Shown in pieces: positions 17,248 through 24,259 of a stretch of 36,773 nt of DNA. The notes under the pieces are model-generated. The model saw only the letters and a list, made by a program, of their open reading frames with translations, was not told the origin of the DNA and searched no databases. The stretch is from a bacterium. GTDB taxonomy: Bacteria; Verrucomicrobiota; Lentisphaeria; Victivallales; GWF2-38-69. A program made the position numbers and the translations under genes. Within the stretch, counting starts at the first letter, position 1. The number at the start of each line of letters is the position of its first letter. The DNA lies in contig JAJXWI010000016.1 in NCBI GenBank assembly GCA_021781705.1, positions 1 to 36,773 of the forward strand, given 5' to 3'.

Positions 17248-17393
17248 ATACAAAGGAAATGAGATTCGGGGGCTCCTTAGGAGGTCTGATTTCCCCCTCG
17301 CTCATTAAAAATAACAAGAAAGACCGTTTACACAAAAAAGCTGAAAGAGCCGACTATGTCCATTTACACAAAATTCTGTAAACCTTTGAGGAT

Positions 17394-18517
17394 TTAAACA
17401 GAAAAAAACTTGTGCGCTTCCTGAAGCATTTTCACTATCTCTATCTTCTGAGGGCAACACTTTTCACACTTTCGACATGCTAGACATTTCTCTGCATTGT
17501 TTTCCTGCATGCTATACAAAATTTTATTGAGCCCTATCCGGGTGCCCTGATAAATATTGGCGTCGTTGTAAAGCCCGAAGATATATGGAATATTAATATT
17601 AACAGGACAATCAATGCAATAGTGGCATTTCGCACATGGAATTTTTATAAGCTTTTAAAATTCATTTTGCACTTTGCCTATAATTCCAAGCTCTCCTTCT
17701 GTTAGCGAACCCATTCCAGACCTTGAAGCAAGTGCGAGATTCTGTTTAAGCTGTTCCATAGAGCTCATACCGCTGATGAGAACCATGAACATTTCTTTTT
17801 TATCCCACAACCATTGAAAAGTCATCTCTATGGGCGTTCTGCTGCTTTCTTTCCAGATTTTGTTGATGCTGTCAGGAAAATTTACCAAACTTCCGCCGAG
17901 CAAAGGTTCCATGATTATAACAGGGATGTTTTTTGAATATGCATATTCTATGCCTTTAGTTCCAACCTGCACGTTTTCGTTCATGTAATTATGCTGTACC
18001 TGGCAGAACTCCCACTCATAAGAATCGAGAATGTTTTTAAATACAGAAAATGTATCGTGTAGAGAAAAACCAATGTGCCGAATGAATCCTTGCTTCTTTT
18101 TTTCAGTGCACCACTCGAGGATCTTAACATTTTTTACCTTTTCCCATATCCCTGCATGCAAATTATGGAGAAGGTAAAAGTCAATGTGATCAGTTCCTAG
18201 CTTCTTAAGCTGCTCAAAAAAGATTTTATCAAGATCTTCATAAGCTTCTACCAGGCATGTCGGAAACTTGTCTGCAAGATATACTTTTTCCCTATAGCCG
18301 TTTTAAGAGATTCCCCGACTACATATTCGCTGTTCCCCTCGTGGTAGGGGCATGCAGTATCAACATAGTTTATACCATTATCATAAGCAAAATTGAGCAT
18401 TTTCAATGCCTCAGGAGTATCTATTCTTGTCTCATCTTTATTTATCACCGGCAGCCTCATCGCCCCAAAACCCAATGTCGAAATTTTCTTGTTTGTTGAG
18501 CCGAAACTTATATACAT
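17394..18517 (-). pseudogene. Aldo/keto reductase with ferredoxin domain, disrupted
   Basis: Three parts of one gene are visible. The N-terminal part (18517 to about 18300) has GFGAMRLPV and DNGINYVDTACPYHEG. The reductase body (about 18300 to 17655) has YREKVYLADKFP, DFYLLHNLH and VQHNYMNENVQ. The C-terminal two-cluster ferredoxin-like part (17654 to 17394) has CAKCHYCIDCP and CLACRKCEKCC. The first junction is a one-base frame change in an A-run near 18302; the second is an in-frame TAA at 17655. The reconstructed length of about 375 aa is normal for this NADPH/Fe-S oxidoreductase family. Start at 18517 chosen because a GGAGG lies 7 bases upstream. It is probably a recent pseudogene; sequencing error could explain the frameshift but not the stop. 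Confidence 0.88.
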
Positions 18518-18635
18518 CATAACTCCTCCTGTCTTTATTTTTACGTGCGCCTGCATAGCTTGTAGCATGTTCAGGCTCTGCAGGTAACTCTATGCTAGTA
18601 GCCTGCTTGACTTCGTTTCTACATCCTGCTGAATA

Positions 18636-18657
18636 AAATTTCACTAATGTGAAATTT
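18636..18657. repeat. Inverted repeat 1 upstream of tubR-like gene
   Basis: AAATTTCAC and GTGAAATTT form a perfect 9-bp inverted repeat around TAAT. The core CACTAA also occurs in the third inverted repeat region, a possible shared protein-binding motif. Confidence 0.6.
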
Positions 18658-18752
18658 GTTAATACTCCTTACTTTATAGCTTGTTTTGGATTTCTTTTTA
18701 GATCTTTTTTCCAAAACCTATTTTTGCTCTTGGAGAAATAAAAAATCATTAA

Positions 18753-18798
18753 AAAGCATTAATAGAAGTATACTACAGTATACTTCTGTTAATGCTTT
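18753..18798. repeat. 46-bp near-perfect palindrome
   Basis: Two 22-base arms match at 21 of 22 positions around a 2-base centre (AC). The single mismatch would be a G-U pair in RNA. The centre contains AGTATACT twice, itself palindromic. No T-run suitable for a plain terminator follows directly. It could be a cruciform, an operator, a centromere element or the end of a mobile element. Confidence 0.8.
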
Positions 18799-18873
18799 GA
18801 GTTTTTGTGCTTCCGTATTCTTTTTTATGAGCAGTGCGAGCTGATGAAAAATGTTATTTTAATATTAGTATAG

Positions 18874-18917
18874 TTTAGTAAAATATAGTTAACTTCACTA
18901 AATTATATTTTACTAAA
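18874..18917. repeat. Perfect 14-bp inverted repeat beside the tubR-like promoter
   Basis: TTTAGTAAAATATA and its exact complement TATATTTTACTAAA flank a 16-base spacer that itself contains GTTAAC and CACTAAA. It lies 15 bases upstream of the -35 box. It is well placed as the binding site of the winged-helix protein, either as operator or as tubC-like centromere. Confidence 0.7.
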
Positions 18918-18932
18918 AATTAATAGGTTTTA

Positions 18933-18960
18933 TTGACATGATTTATTTTGAAGATATATT
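18933..18960 (+). promoter_or_regulatory. Strong promoter for the TubR-TubZ-like operon
   Basis: TTGACA (-35) and TATATT (-10) are 16 bases apart, putting the transcript start near 18967 and leaving a leader of about 40 bases before the ATG at 19009. The 14-bp inverted repeat lies immediately upstream. Confidence 0.7.
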
Positions 18961-19008
18961 TTGGCAGTTTAATGAAGAATTTATAGAGCTTTAAGCGGGT
19001 CAAAAAAC

Positions 19009-19338
19009 ATGAAAGAGTTATTTGAAAAACAAGTTTCTCAGTTAAAAGAAGCTCATTTTTTGATTTTATACTGGACAGCAAAAGCTGAAGAAAAAAATGC
19101 TAAGTACAATATTACAAACATTTTTGACGATCTCAAATACTCTGGGGCAACAAGAACGAAGCAGAGCGCTGTATCTTTTGTGGAGTCTCTTTCTGCGTTA
19201 TGTTTTGTCGATGTAACAGGAGAAGGCAATAGAAAGCATTTATACATCAGCCCATTTGGTGCGAAGGCGTTGGAATATTTATTATCAGAATCAAAATTTA
19301 AAATAAAAAAGTCGATGTTTTTGGAGGGAAGTAAATGA
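19009..19338 (+). CDS. TubR-like winged-helix DNA-binding protein
   Basis: A 109-aa protein with a winged-helix pattern. Helices span roughly residues 1-26 and 34-45, a likely recognition helix lies at 50-66 (TRTKQSAVSFVESLSALCF), and a beta wing at 67-80 (GEGNRKHLYISP) is followed by a C-terminal helix (FGAKALEYLL). The basic tail is KFKIKKSMFLEGSK. Its stop overlaps the start of the GTPase gene by 4 bases (ATGA), so the two are translationally coupled. Size, fold and position match TubR, the adaptor that binds tubC DNA and TubZ polymers. It could instead be a simple autorepressor of the MarR/ArsR-like class. No strong Shine-Dalgarno sequence is seen. Confidence 0.7.
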   Translation: MKELFEKQVSQLKEAHFLILYWTAKAEEKNAKYNITNIFDDLKYSGATRTKQSAVSFVESLSALCFVDVTGEGNRKHLYISPFGAKALEYLLSESKFKIKKSMFLEGSK

Positions 19339-20438
19339 ATATTGGAATAGGCGGGGCCGGCAGTAAATTAGCTTCTATCTCTTCTGATGGAGAGTGTATA
19401 GCAATTAATGTTTCTGAGCTTGAGTTGTCAAAGGTTGAGGCAAAGCAAAAAATTCTTGCGGTTACACATTCTGCTCGAGGTCAGCTTAGGGGGTCTGGCA
19501 AGAATCCTAAAATAGGTAGAGAAGCTTTTGGTTCAATTGCGGAGAAATTAAAGCAGGTAATTAAGGGGAATACAGTTTTTGCTTCAACCGGGGGTGGCAC
19601 CGGAAATGGTATTGCATCAGAAGTATTGGAGTATCTTTCGAGATTGGAAGAGGCTGTTAGGTTAGAGGATAAGACTGTTTTTGCGCTGGTTTTACCATAC
19701 CTTAAGAGAGAATCTTATGAATACGTCGAAAACACAATAGACTTCCTTGGAAATCCTGTTTCTAGCGCCATAGACAGCGGGAATACCGGGAATATTATTC
19801 TTTTTTCAAATAAGCTTAAATTTGAAGGTAAAATCCCTGAATATGAATATAATAAAATGCTTGCAGATTCTCTAAATACATTTCTTGCAATCCCCGTAAA
19901 AGGAGAAATGTATAAGCTTTTAGACGGGCATATAGATTTTGAAGATTTTGACCTGTACAGAGCCAAGCCTTATTTTAACCATTTTTCATGCTTTTCATGG
20001 GATCCTGATCAGGATTTTGAAACACAGCTGAAGGCTAACTATAATTCACTTTTATTACTCCCTGAAAGGGCGATAGAGGCTATGTTCCTTATAGAATTGC
20101 CGACCCCCGCGAAAGCATCCAAACTTTATGACATATTGGATTATTTTGCCGCAGACAATGTTTCTCCTGTATATGGAATAGTTCACAACCCGGAATTAAA
20201 AACCCCTCAGATAACGGTTTCTTTGCTTTATTCAAGAAAGCCGAGAGAGCTTGTGGAGGACTTTAAAAAGATGTCTGATCTTTATACTAGGAATCGTATT
20301 AAGAAATCTCTTGAGCAGCATGTTGTTCTACAAAGTTCAAAGTTAGATAAAATGAATGAAGCAAGAAGAATGGTTGAAGAAAGTGGAACAAACGCCGGAG
20401 ATGTTCTTGGGTTTTTGAAGAGAATAGGAAAATTATAG
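19335..20438 (+). CDS. TubZ/FtsZ-like tubulin-superfamily GTPase
   Basis: A 367-aa GTPase of the tubulin/FtsZ superfamily. The N-terminus MNIGIGGAGSKLA matches the first nucleotide-binding loop. ASTGGGTGNGIA (residues 83-94) is the tubulin signature loop GGGTGxG. HIDFEDFD (199-206) resembles the FtsZ T7 loop NVDFAD, so the acidic residues that trigger GTP hydrolysis across the filament interface (D201, D204) are present. It differs from canonical FtsZ: N instead of T in the signature, no GAAP after it, no usual C-terminal FtsA-binding tail, and an end with charged helices (VEDFKKMSDLYTRNRIKKS). It is coupled to a winged-helix gene, as in TubZ plasmid and phage systems. It probably polymerises for DNA segregation. 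The last 6 bases overlap the convergent gene. Confidence 0.8.
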   Translation: MNIGIGGAGSKLASISSDGECIAINVSELELSKVEAKQKILAVTHSARGQLRGSGKNPKIGREAFGSIAEKLKQVIKGNTVFASTGGGTGNGIASEVLEYLSRLEEAVRLEDKTVFALVLPYLKRESYEYVENTIDFLGNPVSSAIDSGNTGNIILFSNKLKFEGKIPEYEYNKMLADSLNTFLAIPVKGEMYKLLDGHIDFEDFDLYRAKPYFNHFSCFSWDPDQDFETQLKANYNSLLLLPERAIEAMFLIELPTPAKASKLYDILDYFAADNVSPVYGIVHNPELKTPQITVSLLYSRKPRELVEDFKKMSDLYTRNRIKKSLEQHVVLQSSKLDKMNEARRMVEESGTNAGDVLGFLKRIGKL

Positions 20439-20810
20439 CTTTATTTTTAGAGCAACGAAATATTTTTGTATTAGCATCAGAAATATTGTGGCCGGGAAAA
20501 CTACTATTGGCGTGAATAATATTGAAAAAGAAAGCCATAATGTTAAGTCCAGTTTTTTGAGTAATTTCATTACTACAGTGAATAGAATTGTAGCGAAATA
20601 GGCGATAATAACAAAGTAAAAAAGAAAGCTGGGAGTGAAGTTTAATGCAACGACTAATGCATCAATGGTGGCAAAACCAATAGAAATTACGTAGGATGCG
20701 ATTTTCAGCCTTATGCTGTTTGTAGAAGTATAAACAAACGCAGTGAAAAGCATTGTGAAAAATGTATAAAACAGATAGTGAAGCGATAAAATTATATAAA
20801 TCAGCGTCAT
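20433..20810 (-). CDS. Small four-helix membrane protein, unknown
   Basis: A 125-aa hydrophobic protein with about four membrane segments (residues 5-27, 35-57, 62-83 and 88-112 roughly) and a basic end. No family is recognised. Its stop overlaps the end of the tubulin-like gene by 6 bases on the opposite strand. Its ATG overlaps the stop of a 21-codon frame (20807-20872) in an ATGA arrangement, and the FabZ-type gene lies upstream, so it is probably the last gene of that minus-strand unit. Confidence 0.6.
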   Translation of the reverse strand: MTLIYIILSLHYLFYTFFTMLFTAFVYTSTNSIRLKIASYVISIGFATIDALVVALNFTPSFLFYFVIIAYFATILFTVVMKLLKKLDLTLWLSFSILFTPIVVFPATIFLMLIQKYFVALKIKL

Positions 20811-20872
20811 GAGTTAAAATAATCTTTTACTGCGCTTCTGAGTGCAAAGATATCCCTCGGGTTGGTTCTCAT
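20807..20872 (-). CDS. Possible 21-codon leader or relic frame
   Basis: The frame starts MRTNPRDIFALRSAVKDYF and ends two codons later, with its TGA overlapping the ATG of the membrane protein. The frame stays open upstream of the Met for several codons (LPELNA), so it may instead be the tail of a decayed gene. No ribosome-binding site is seen. The composition looks protein-like. Confidence 0.25.
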   Translation of the reverse strand: MRTNPRDIFALRSAVKDYFNS

Positions 20873-20882
20873 TGCATTTAAT

Positions 20883-21806
20883 TCAGGCAGGATTTATCAC
20901 AGCGAAAGATATATCCGCATAAGAGACCATTTCGTTTTCAACAAAAATCTCTCCATGCCCCCTTCCGAATTTTGATTTTACAGGTGGCAGGTCAAGCTCT
21001 ATTCTGAGCTGATCTCCTGGGTGTATAGGTTTCAAAAATTCAGCTTTTGAGATTGTCATAAAGTAGGCCAGCTTCCCTCTGTTTTCGGGAGTCGATAGAG
21101 TATGAGCACAGCCTGCTTGAGCAATAATTTCACACTGAATGGCTCCAGAAAGCACTGAAAAGCCCGGAGAATAAGAATGCATCAACCATTCATTATAAGT
21201 AATATTTTTTATAGCAGTTATCGCTGGACCGTTTGCATAAGCAATATAATCCACAAACAGAAACGGATAACGGTGGGGAATCAGGGATTTTACTGTGCTC
21301 AAATCCATTGCTGCAGTTTCTGTCCTGTCGTATTTTGTAAAAAGTTCAGGTTTTTTCACATTATATGAGCATGGTCTTAAGGCCAGAGTAAGTTCAACCT
21401 GGCAGCAAAGTCCTGAATTATTTTTATTTACAGCAGACACAACCGCTTCTGTTTCACTGATGCTAATAACATCTGCTTCGATCAGGAGTCTATCCCCGGG
21501 ATAAGTCGGCTTTCTGAATTTTGCATCTTTTATGGTTTTTAGATATAAGTCAAATTTTTTATTGGGGTCTAACTTTTTTTGAACAGCAATAGATGCGAGC
21601 TGAAAAGTAGCTTCTATCTGTAGTACTCCTGGCATTATCGGATGATTTGGAAAATGGCCGGAAAAAAAATCTTCATTTGCCGTGACATTTTTAAGTCCAA
21701 AAAATTTGGTTTCACTTTCTTTCCATGCCCTGTCAATTAATAACATAGGATATCTGCAAGAAAGAATTTCTTTTATTTGTGCGGTAGAGTAAATTTCTAA
21801 TGTCAT
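20883..21806 (-). CDS. fabZ: Tandem FabZ-type 3-hydroxyacyl-ACP dehydratase
   Basis: A 307-aa protein made of two FabZ-like hot-dog domains. Single-domain FabZ is about 150 aa. Domain 1 (residues 1-145) has the active-site helix FFSGHFPNHPIMPGVLQIEA with catalytic H51 and E65. Domain 2 (about 170-307) begins IPHRYPFLFVD like FabZ, but its equivalent block reads HSYSPGFSVLSGAIQCE: the His position is Tyr (Y212), while the acid (E226) is kept. So one active and one degenerate half probably form an intramolecular pseudo-dimer. It dehydrates 3-hydroxyacyl-ACP in fatty acid and lipid A precursor supply. AAGGGG lies 7 bases before the ATG. Confidence 0.88.
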   Translation of the reverse strand: MTLEIYSTAQIKEILSCRYPMLLIDRAWKESETKFFGLKNVTANEDFFSGHFPNHPIMPGVLQIEATFQLASIAVQKKLDPNKKFDLYLKTIKDAKFRKPTYPGDRLLIEADVISISETEAVVSAVNKNNSGLCCQVELTLALRPCSYNVKKPELFTKYDRTETAAMDLSTVKSLIPHRYPFLFVDYIAYANGPAITAIKNITYNEWLMHSYSPGFSVLSGAIQCEIIAQAGCAHTLSTPENRGKLAYFMTISKAEFLKPIHPGDQLRIELDLPPVKSKFGRGHGEIFVENEMVSYADISFAVINPA

Positions 21807-21850
21807 AGTGACACCCCTTCATCATTGCTTATAAATGAATTTTCGAAGGT

Positions 21851-21879
21851 AATATAAGGCTAATGAAAAAAAATAACAA
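21851..21879 (-). promoter_or_regulatory. Promoter for the tandem FabZ gene
   Basis: On the minus strand TTGTTA (-35) and TATATT (-10) are 17 bases apart, about 45 bases before the ATG at 21806. Confidence 0.55.
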
Positions 21880-21977
21880 CCTTAAGCTCGTGGTAAATTA
21901 AAATTAGTGCGCTACTTTTTTTAAAAATGATTCAAAGCATATATGAACTTAATAAAACAAAATATGGAGTCACTATA

Positions 21978-22973
21978 GTGGCTGATAAAATTATAAAAGC
22001 AGTTATTGTTACCGGGCCTACTGCGACTGGAAAAACAGCGCTTGGCTGTAAGCTTGCTATGTTTTTTGACGGGGAGATTATAAGCGCAGATTCTCGTCAA
22101 GTATATAAAGGCCTTGATATAGGAACAGGCAAAGATTTGGCGGAATATAGTTTGCAAGGTGGAACAATACCTTATCACCTAATAGATATTGTTGATCCCA
22201 ATTCTGAATATAATTTAAGACATTTCAACCATGATGCTTATGAACAAATTGCACTGACATCATCAAGAAATAAGCTGCCGATTGTTGTGGGTGGAACTCC
22301 TCTTTACATAGACTCATTGATTTCTGATTACGATTTTCCTCTTGCAGCGCCAGATTATGAACTTAGGAAAATGATAGGATCTCAATCTGTGGAAGAAATG
22401 GGGGAATATATCAAGAGAAACTTTCCAGAAGTCTACGAGCAAATTGACAATAAGCATAGCAGGCCTCGGTTGGTGCGGATATTGGAGAATTTTTTAGGTC
22501 ATGGGGGTAAAGATTTTAGTAAAGAGCAGGGTGTTTTTAATATTAAATATAAATGGCTAATTCTTGGGGCTTTTTTTGACAGGAAAGAAGTGCATTCTAG
22601 GATAGAGCGAAGACTTGATGAGCGGATTGATCATGGAATGATAGAAGAGGTTGCGAATTTAAATAAATCTGGAGTTTCATGGGATAGGCTTGATTCTTTT
22701 GGGCTTGAATACAGATACGTATCCATGTATTTACAAGGGCGAATTAAGTTTGATGAAATGAGAAATACGCTTCTTGCCAGAATAAGAAGATTTGCCAGAA
22801 GCCAAGATATTTGGTTTAGAAAAATCGAAAATAAGGGACATAAAATATACTGGATCCCAAAGGCTGATTTTTATGAAGCAAAAGAAATTGTAACTGCTTT
22901 TTTGAGCAATAAGGACATGCCTGAACCCAAAATAAGACTCAAGGATATCTACTACGGCAAAAAAACGCAGTAA
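21978..22973 (+). CDS. miaA: MiaA: tRNA dimethylallyltransferase
   Basis: Transfers the dimethylallyl group to A37 of tRNAs reading UNN codons, the substrate for MiaB (3640-4977). P-loop GPTATGKTAL, then ISADSRQVYKGLDIGTGK, IPYHLIDIVDP, VVGGTPLYIDSLI and the C-terminal ARIRRFARSQDIWFRK. The frame opens with an ATG at 21927, but no ribosome-binding site precedes it. A GTG at 21978 lies 8 bases after GGAG and gives the usual short lead (ADKIIKAVIV) into the P-loop, so I prefer the GTG (331 aa). With the ATG the protein would be 348 aa. Confidence 0.94.
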   Translation: MADKIIKAVIVTGPTATGKTALGCKLAMFFDGEIISADSRQVYKGLDIGTGKDLAEYSLQGGTIPYHLIDIVDPNSEYNLRHFNHDAYEQIALTSSRNKLPIVVGGTPLYIDSLISDYDFPLAAPDYELRKMIGSQSVEEMGEYIKRNFPEVYEQIDNKHSRPRLVRILENFLGHGGKDFSKEQGVFNIKYKWLILGAFFDRKEVHSRIERRLDERIDHGMIEEVANLNKSGVSWDRLDSFGLEYRYVSMYLQGRIKFDEMRNTLLARIRRFARSQDIWFRKIENKGHKIYWIPKADFYEAKEIVTAFLSNKDMPEPKIRLKDIYYGKKTQ

Positions 22974-23000
22974 TTTTTTTTAAAAAACCCTAAAATTAAT

Positions 23001-23028
23001 TTGACATAAAAGAATTTGGAAGTAATCT
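23001..23028 (+). promoter_or_regulatory. Promoter for tRNA-Glu
   Basis: TTGACA (-35) and TAATCT (-10) are 16 bases apart, with the predicted start about 10 bases before the tRNA. Confidence 0.6.
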
Positions 23029-23045
23029 AAAAGTCCTCTTTGTGC

Positions 23046-23121
23046 GTTCCCATCGTCTAGAGGCCTAGGACACCAGGTTTTCATCCTGGTAACAGGGGTT
23101 CGAATCCCCTTGGGAATACCA
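23046..23121 (+). tRNA. tRNA-Glu (UUC)
   Basis: A 76-nt cloverleaf with encoded CCA. Acceptor strands are GTTCCCA and TGGGAAT, with a G-U first pair and discriminator A. The anticodon stem CCAGG/CCTGG encloses loop TTTTCAT, giving anticodon TTC. The T-arm GGGGTTCGAATCCCC is perfect. The convergent MBL gene ends 4 bases downstream, after which a short T-run can serve as 3' end. Confidence 0.97.
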
Positions 23122-23125
23122 TTTT

Positions 23126-23728
23126 TTAGAAAAAAGGATTATTGCACTTTTCTCTGTTTACATTTGTTTCTGGTCCATGCCCAGGGTGGATGAGTGTACT
23201 ATCGGGAAGAGAGAAGATTTTTGTTTTTATTGATTCTAGCAGTTGTTTGTGACTAGCCCCAGGCAAGTCAGTTCTTCCTATTGATTCTTGAAAAATTGTA
23301 TCTCCGCTAAAAAGCAAACTATATTCTTTTATGTAAAAACAAGTTCCCCCCTGTGTATGGCCTGGAGTGTTTATGGCCTCTATTAAGTCGCTTGTAATTG
23401 TATTAACAGTAAGCGCGTGTTCTTTTAGTGCTGGATAAAATGGTGCTATAGAGTTTGCGGGGCTTAAGTAAAGGCCTTTGTCTTTCTCATTAAGATATAC
23501 CGGAATATTAAATTCAGCTGCAACTTCTTTTACTCCTGAAATATGATCTACGTGCGCATGTGTAAGTAATATCTGAACAGGAATAAGAAAGTTTTTTTTA
23601 ATAAAATCTATTATTTTTTTAGATTCGGCCCCGGGGTCTATTATAAAAGTCTTATTTTTTGCAGTAAAAATGTAGCAGTTGACCTCAAATGGACCTACGA
23701 CAATTTTTTTTAGGCTCTGTTTCTCCAT
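23126..23728 (-). CDS. MBL-fold hydrolase, glyoxalase II-like
   Basis: A 200-aa metallo-beta-lactamase-fold hydrolase. The dimetal ligands are visible in THAHVDHISG (HxHxDH), NTPGHTQGG, FSGDTIF and IHPGHGPET, with IGRTDLPG typical of the YcbL/GloB-like subgroup. It probably hydrolyses a thioester such as S-lactoylglutathione-like substrates or acts on related small molecules; the exact substrate cannot be read. It converges on tRNA-Glu. Confidence 0.9.
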   Translation of the reverse strand: MEKQSLKKIVVGPFEVNCYIFTAKNKTFIIDPGAESKKIIDFIKKNFLIPVQILLTHAHVDHISGVKEVAAEFNIPVYLNEKDKGLYLSPANSIAPFYPALKEHALTVNTITSDLIEAINTPGHTQGGTCFYIKEYSLLFSGDTIFQESIGRTDLPGASHKQLLESIKTKIFSLPDSTLIHPGHGPETNVNREKCNNPFF

Positions 23729-23737
23729 AGTATGATA

Positions 23738-24259
23738 TTAAATAGACAGAGCACTAGCAGTATCGACAGATGTAGATTTGTCGAGAACCTTTTCCGTACT
23801 CGTTTTTGCATTTTCCATTTGTGCTGTGTTGGTATCATTTCTTTCTCTTATTATAAGCTTGAGAGGTTCCCAGCTCCAGTAATTATCATAACAAGCTCCA
23901 AGCACCATGATTGTAGCATTTGGAGAAGGAAGATCCCATGCAATTGCTACCTGAGAAAAATTGCTGGACTTTGAAAATTTAGGGGGAGCAAAATAGTTGC
24001 TACCATAATTCCAATAATATGCACTGGGATCCGATGCGCTCGCAGTGGAAGAAATGGAAGAAGTCAAGAAAGTAGGGTAGGTATACTTTATATAATTTGC
24101 ATTTTGAGGCGACATTCTGGGGTGTTTTTCAAAGATATAATCCCTTGCTTTATCTGCAGCTCTGTCTTTGAAACATTCAGTGCTGCATCCTGTAACAAGA
24201 ACGGCAAAAACAAGCAAAAAGATGTTTTTAAGTACAAAATCTCTAATTTTATTTTTCAT
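23738..24259 (-). CDS. Predicted lipoprotein, function unknown
   Basis: A 173-aa protein starting MKNKIRDFVLKNIFLLVFAV with lipobox VTGC around residue 24, then a Ser/Tyr-rich body ending in a polar tail. The frame is open upstream to 24367, but the earlier part is a shadow of the response-regulator gene. The ATG at 24259 gives a proper signal peptide and overlaps the end of the regulator gene by 11 bases, so the two are coupled. No family is recognised. The C-terminal body has SQVAIAWDLPSPNATIMVLG. Confidence 0.7.
   Translation of the reverse strand: MKNKIRDFVLKNIFLLVFAVLVTGCSTECFKDRAADKARDYIFEKHPRMSPQNANYIKYTYPTFLTSSISSTASASDPSAYYWNYGSNYFAPPKFSKSSNFSQVAIAWDLPSPNATIMVLGACYDNYWSWEPLKLIIRERNDTNTAQMENAKTSTEKVLDKSTSVDTASALSI

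Larger units (their letters stand above)
18518..19008. promoter_or_regulatory. Gap with three inverted repeats upstream of the TubR-like gene
   Basis: A 490-base, very AT-rich region without a gene. It holds part of a dispersed repeat (18597-18641) and inverted repeats at 18636-18657, 18753-18798 and 18874-18917, then a strong promoter. In known TubZRC systems the centromere tubC is a cluster of TubR-binding repeats just upstream of tubR, and this region has that position. An 18-codon frame (18938-18994) overlaps the promoter and is probably not expressed. Confidence 0.5.

Noticed and set aside
17655-18568. Two separate aldo/keto reductase genes
   Set aside because: The pieces are adjacent parts of one family-length protein in different frames; the body frame is open up to the frameshift without its own start signal.
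18938-18994. 18-codon frame upstream of the TubR-like gene as a regulatory leader peptide
   Set aside because: Its ATG lies between the -35 and -10 boxes of the predicted promoter, so it would not be on the transcript.
19335-20438. Annotation as the cell-division protein FtsZ
   Set aside because: Signature is GGGTGNG without the following GAAP, the C-terminal FtsZ tail is missing, and it is coupled to a winged-helix gene instead of ftsA/ftsQ.
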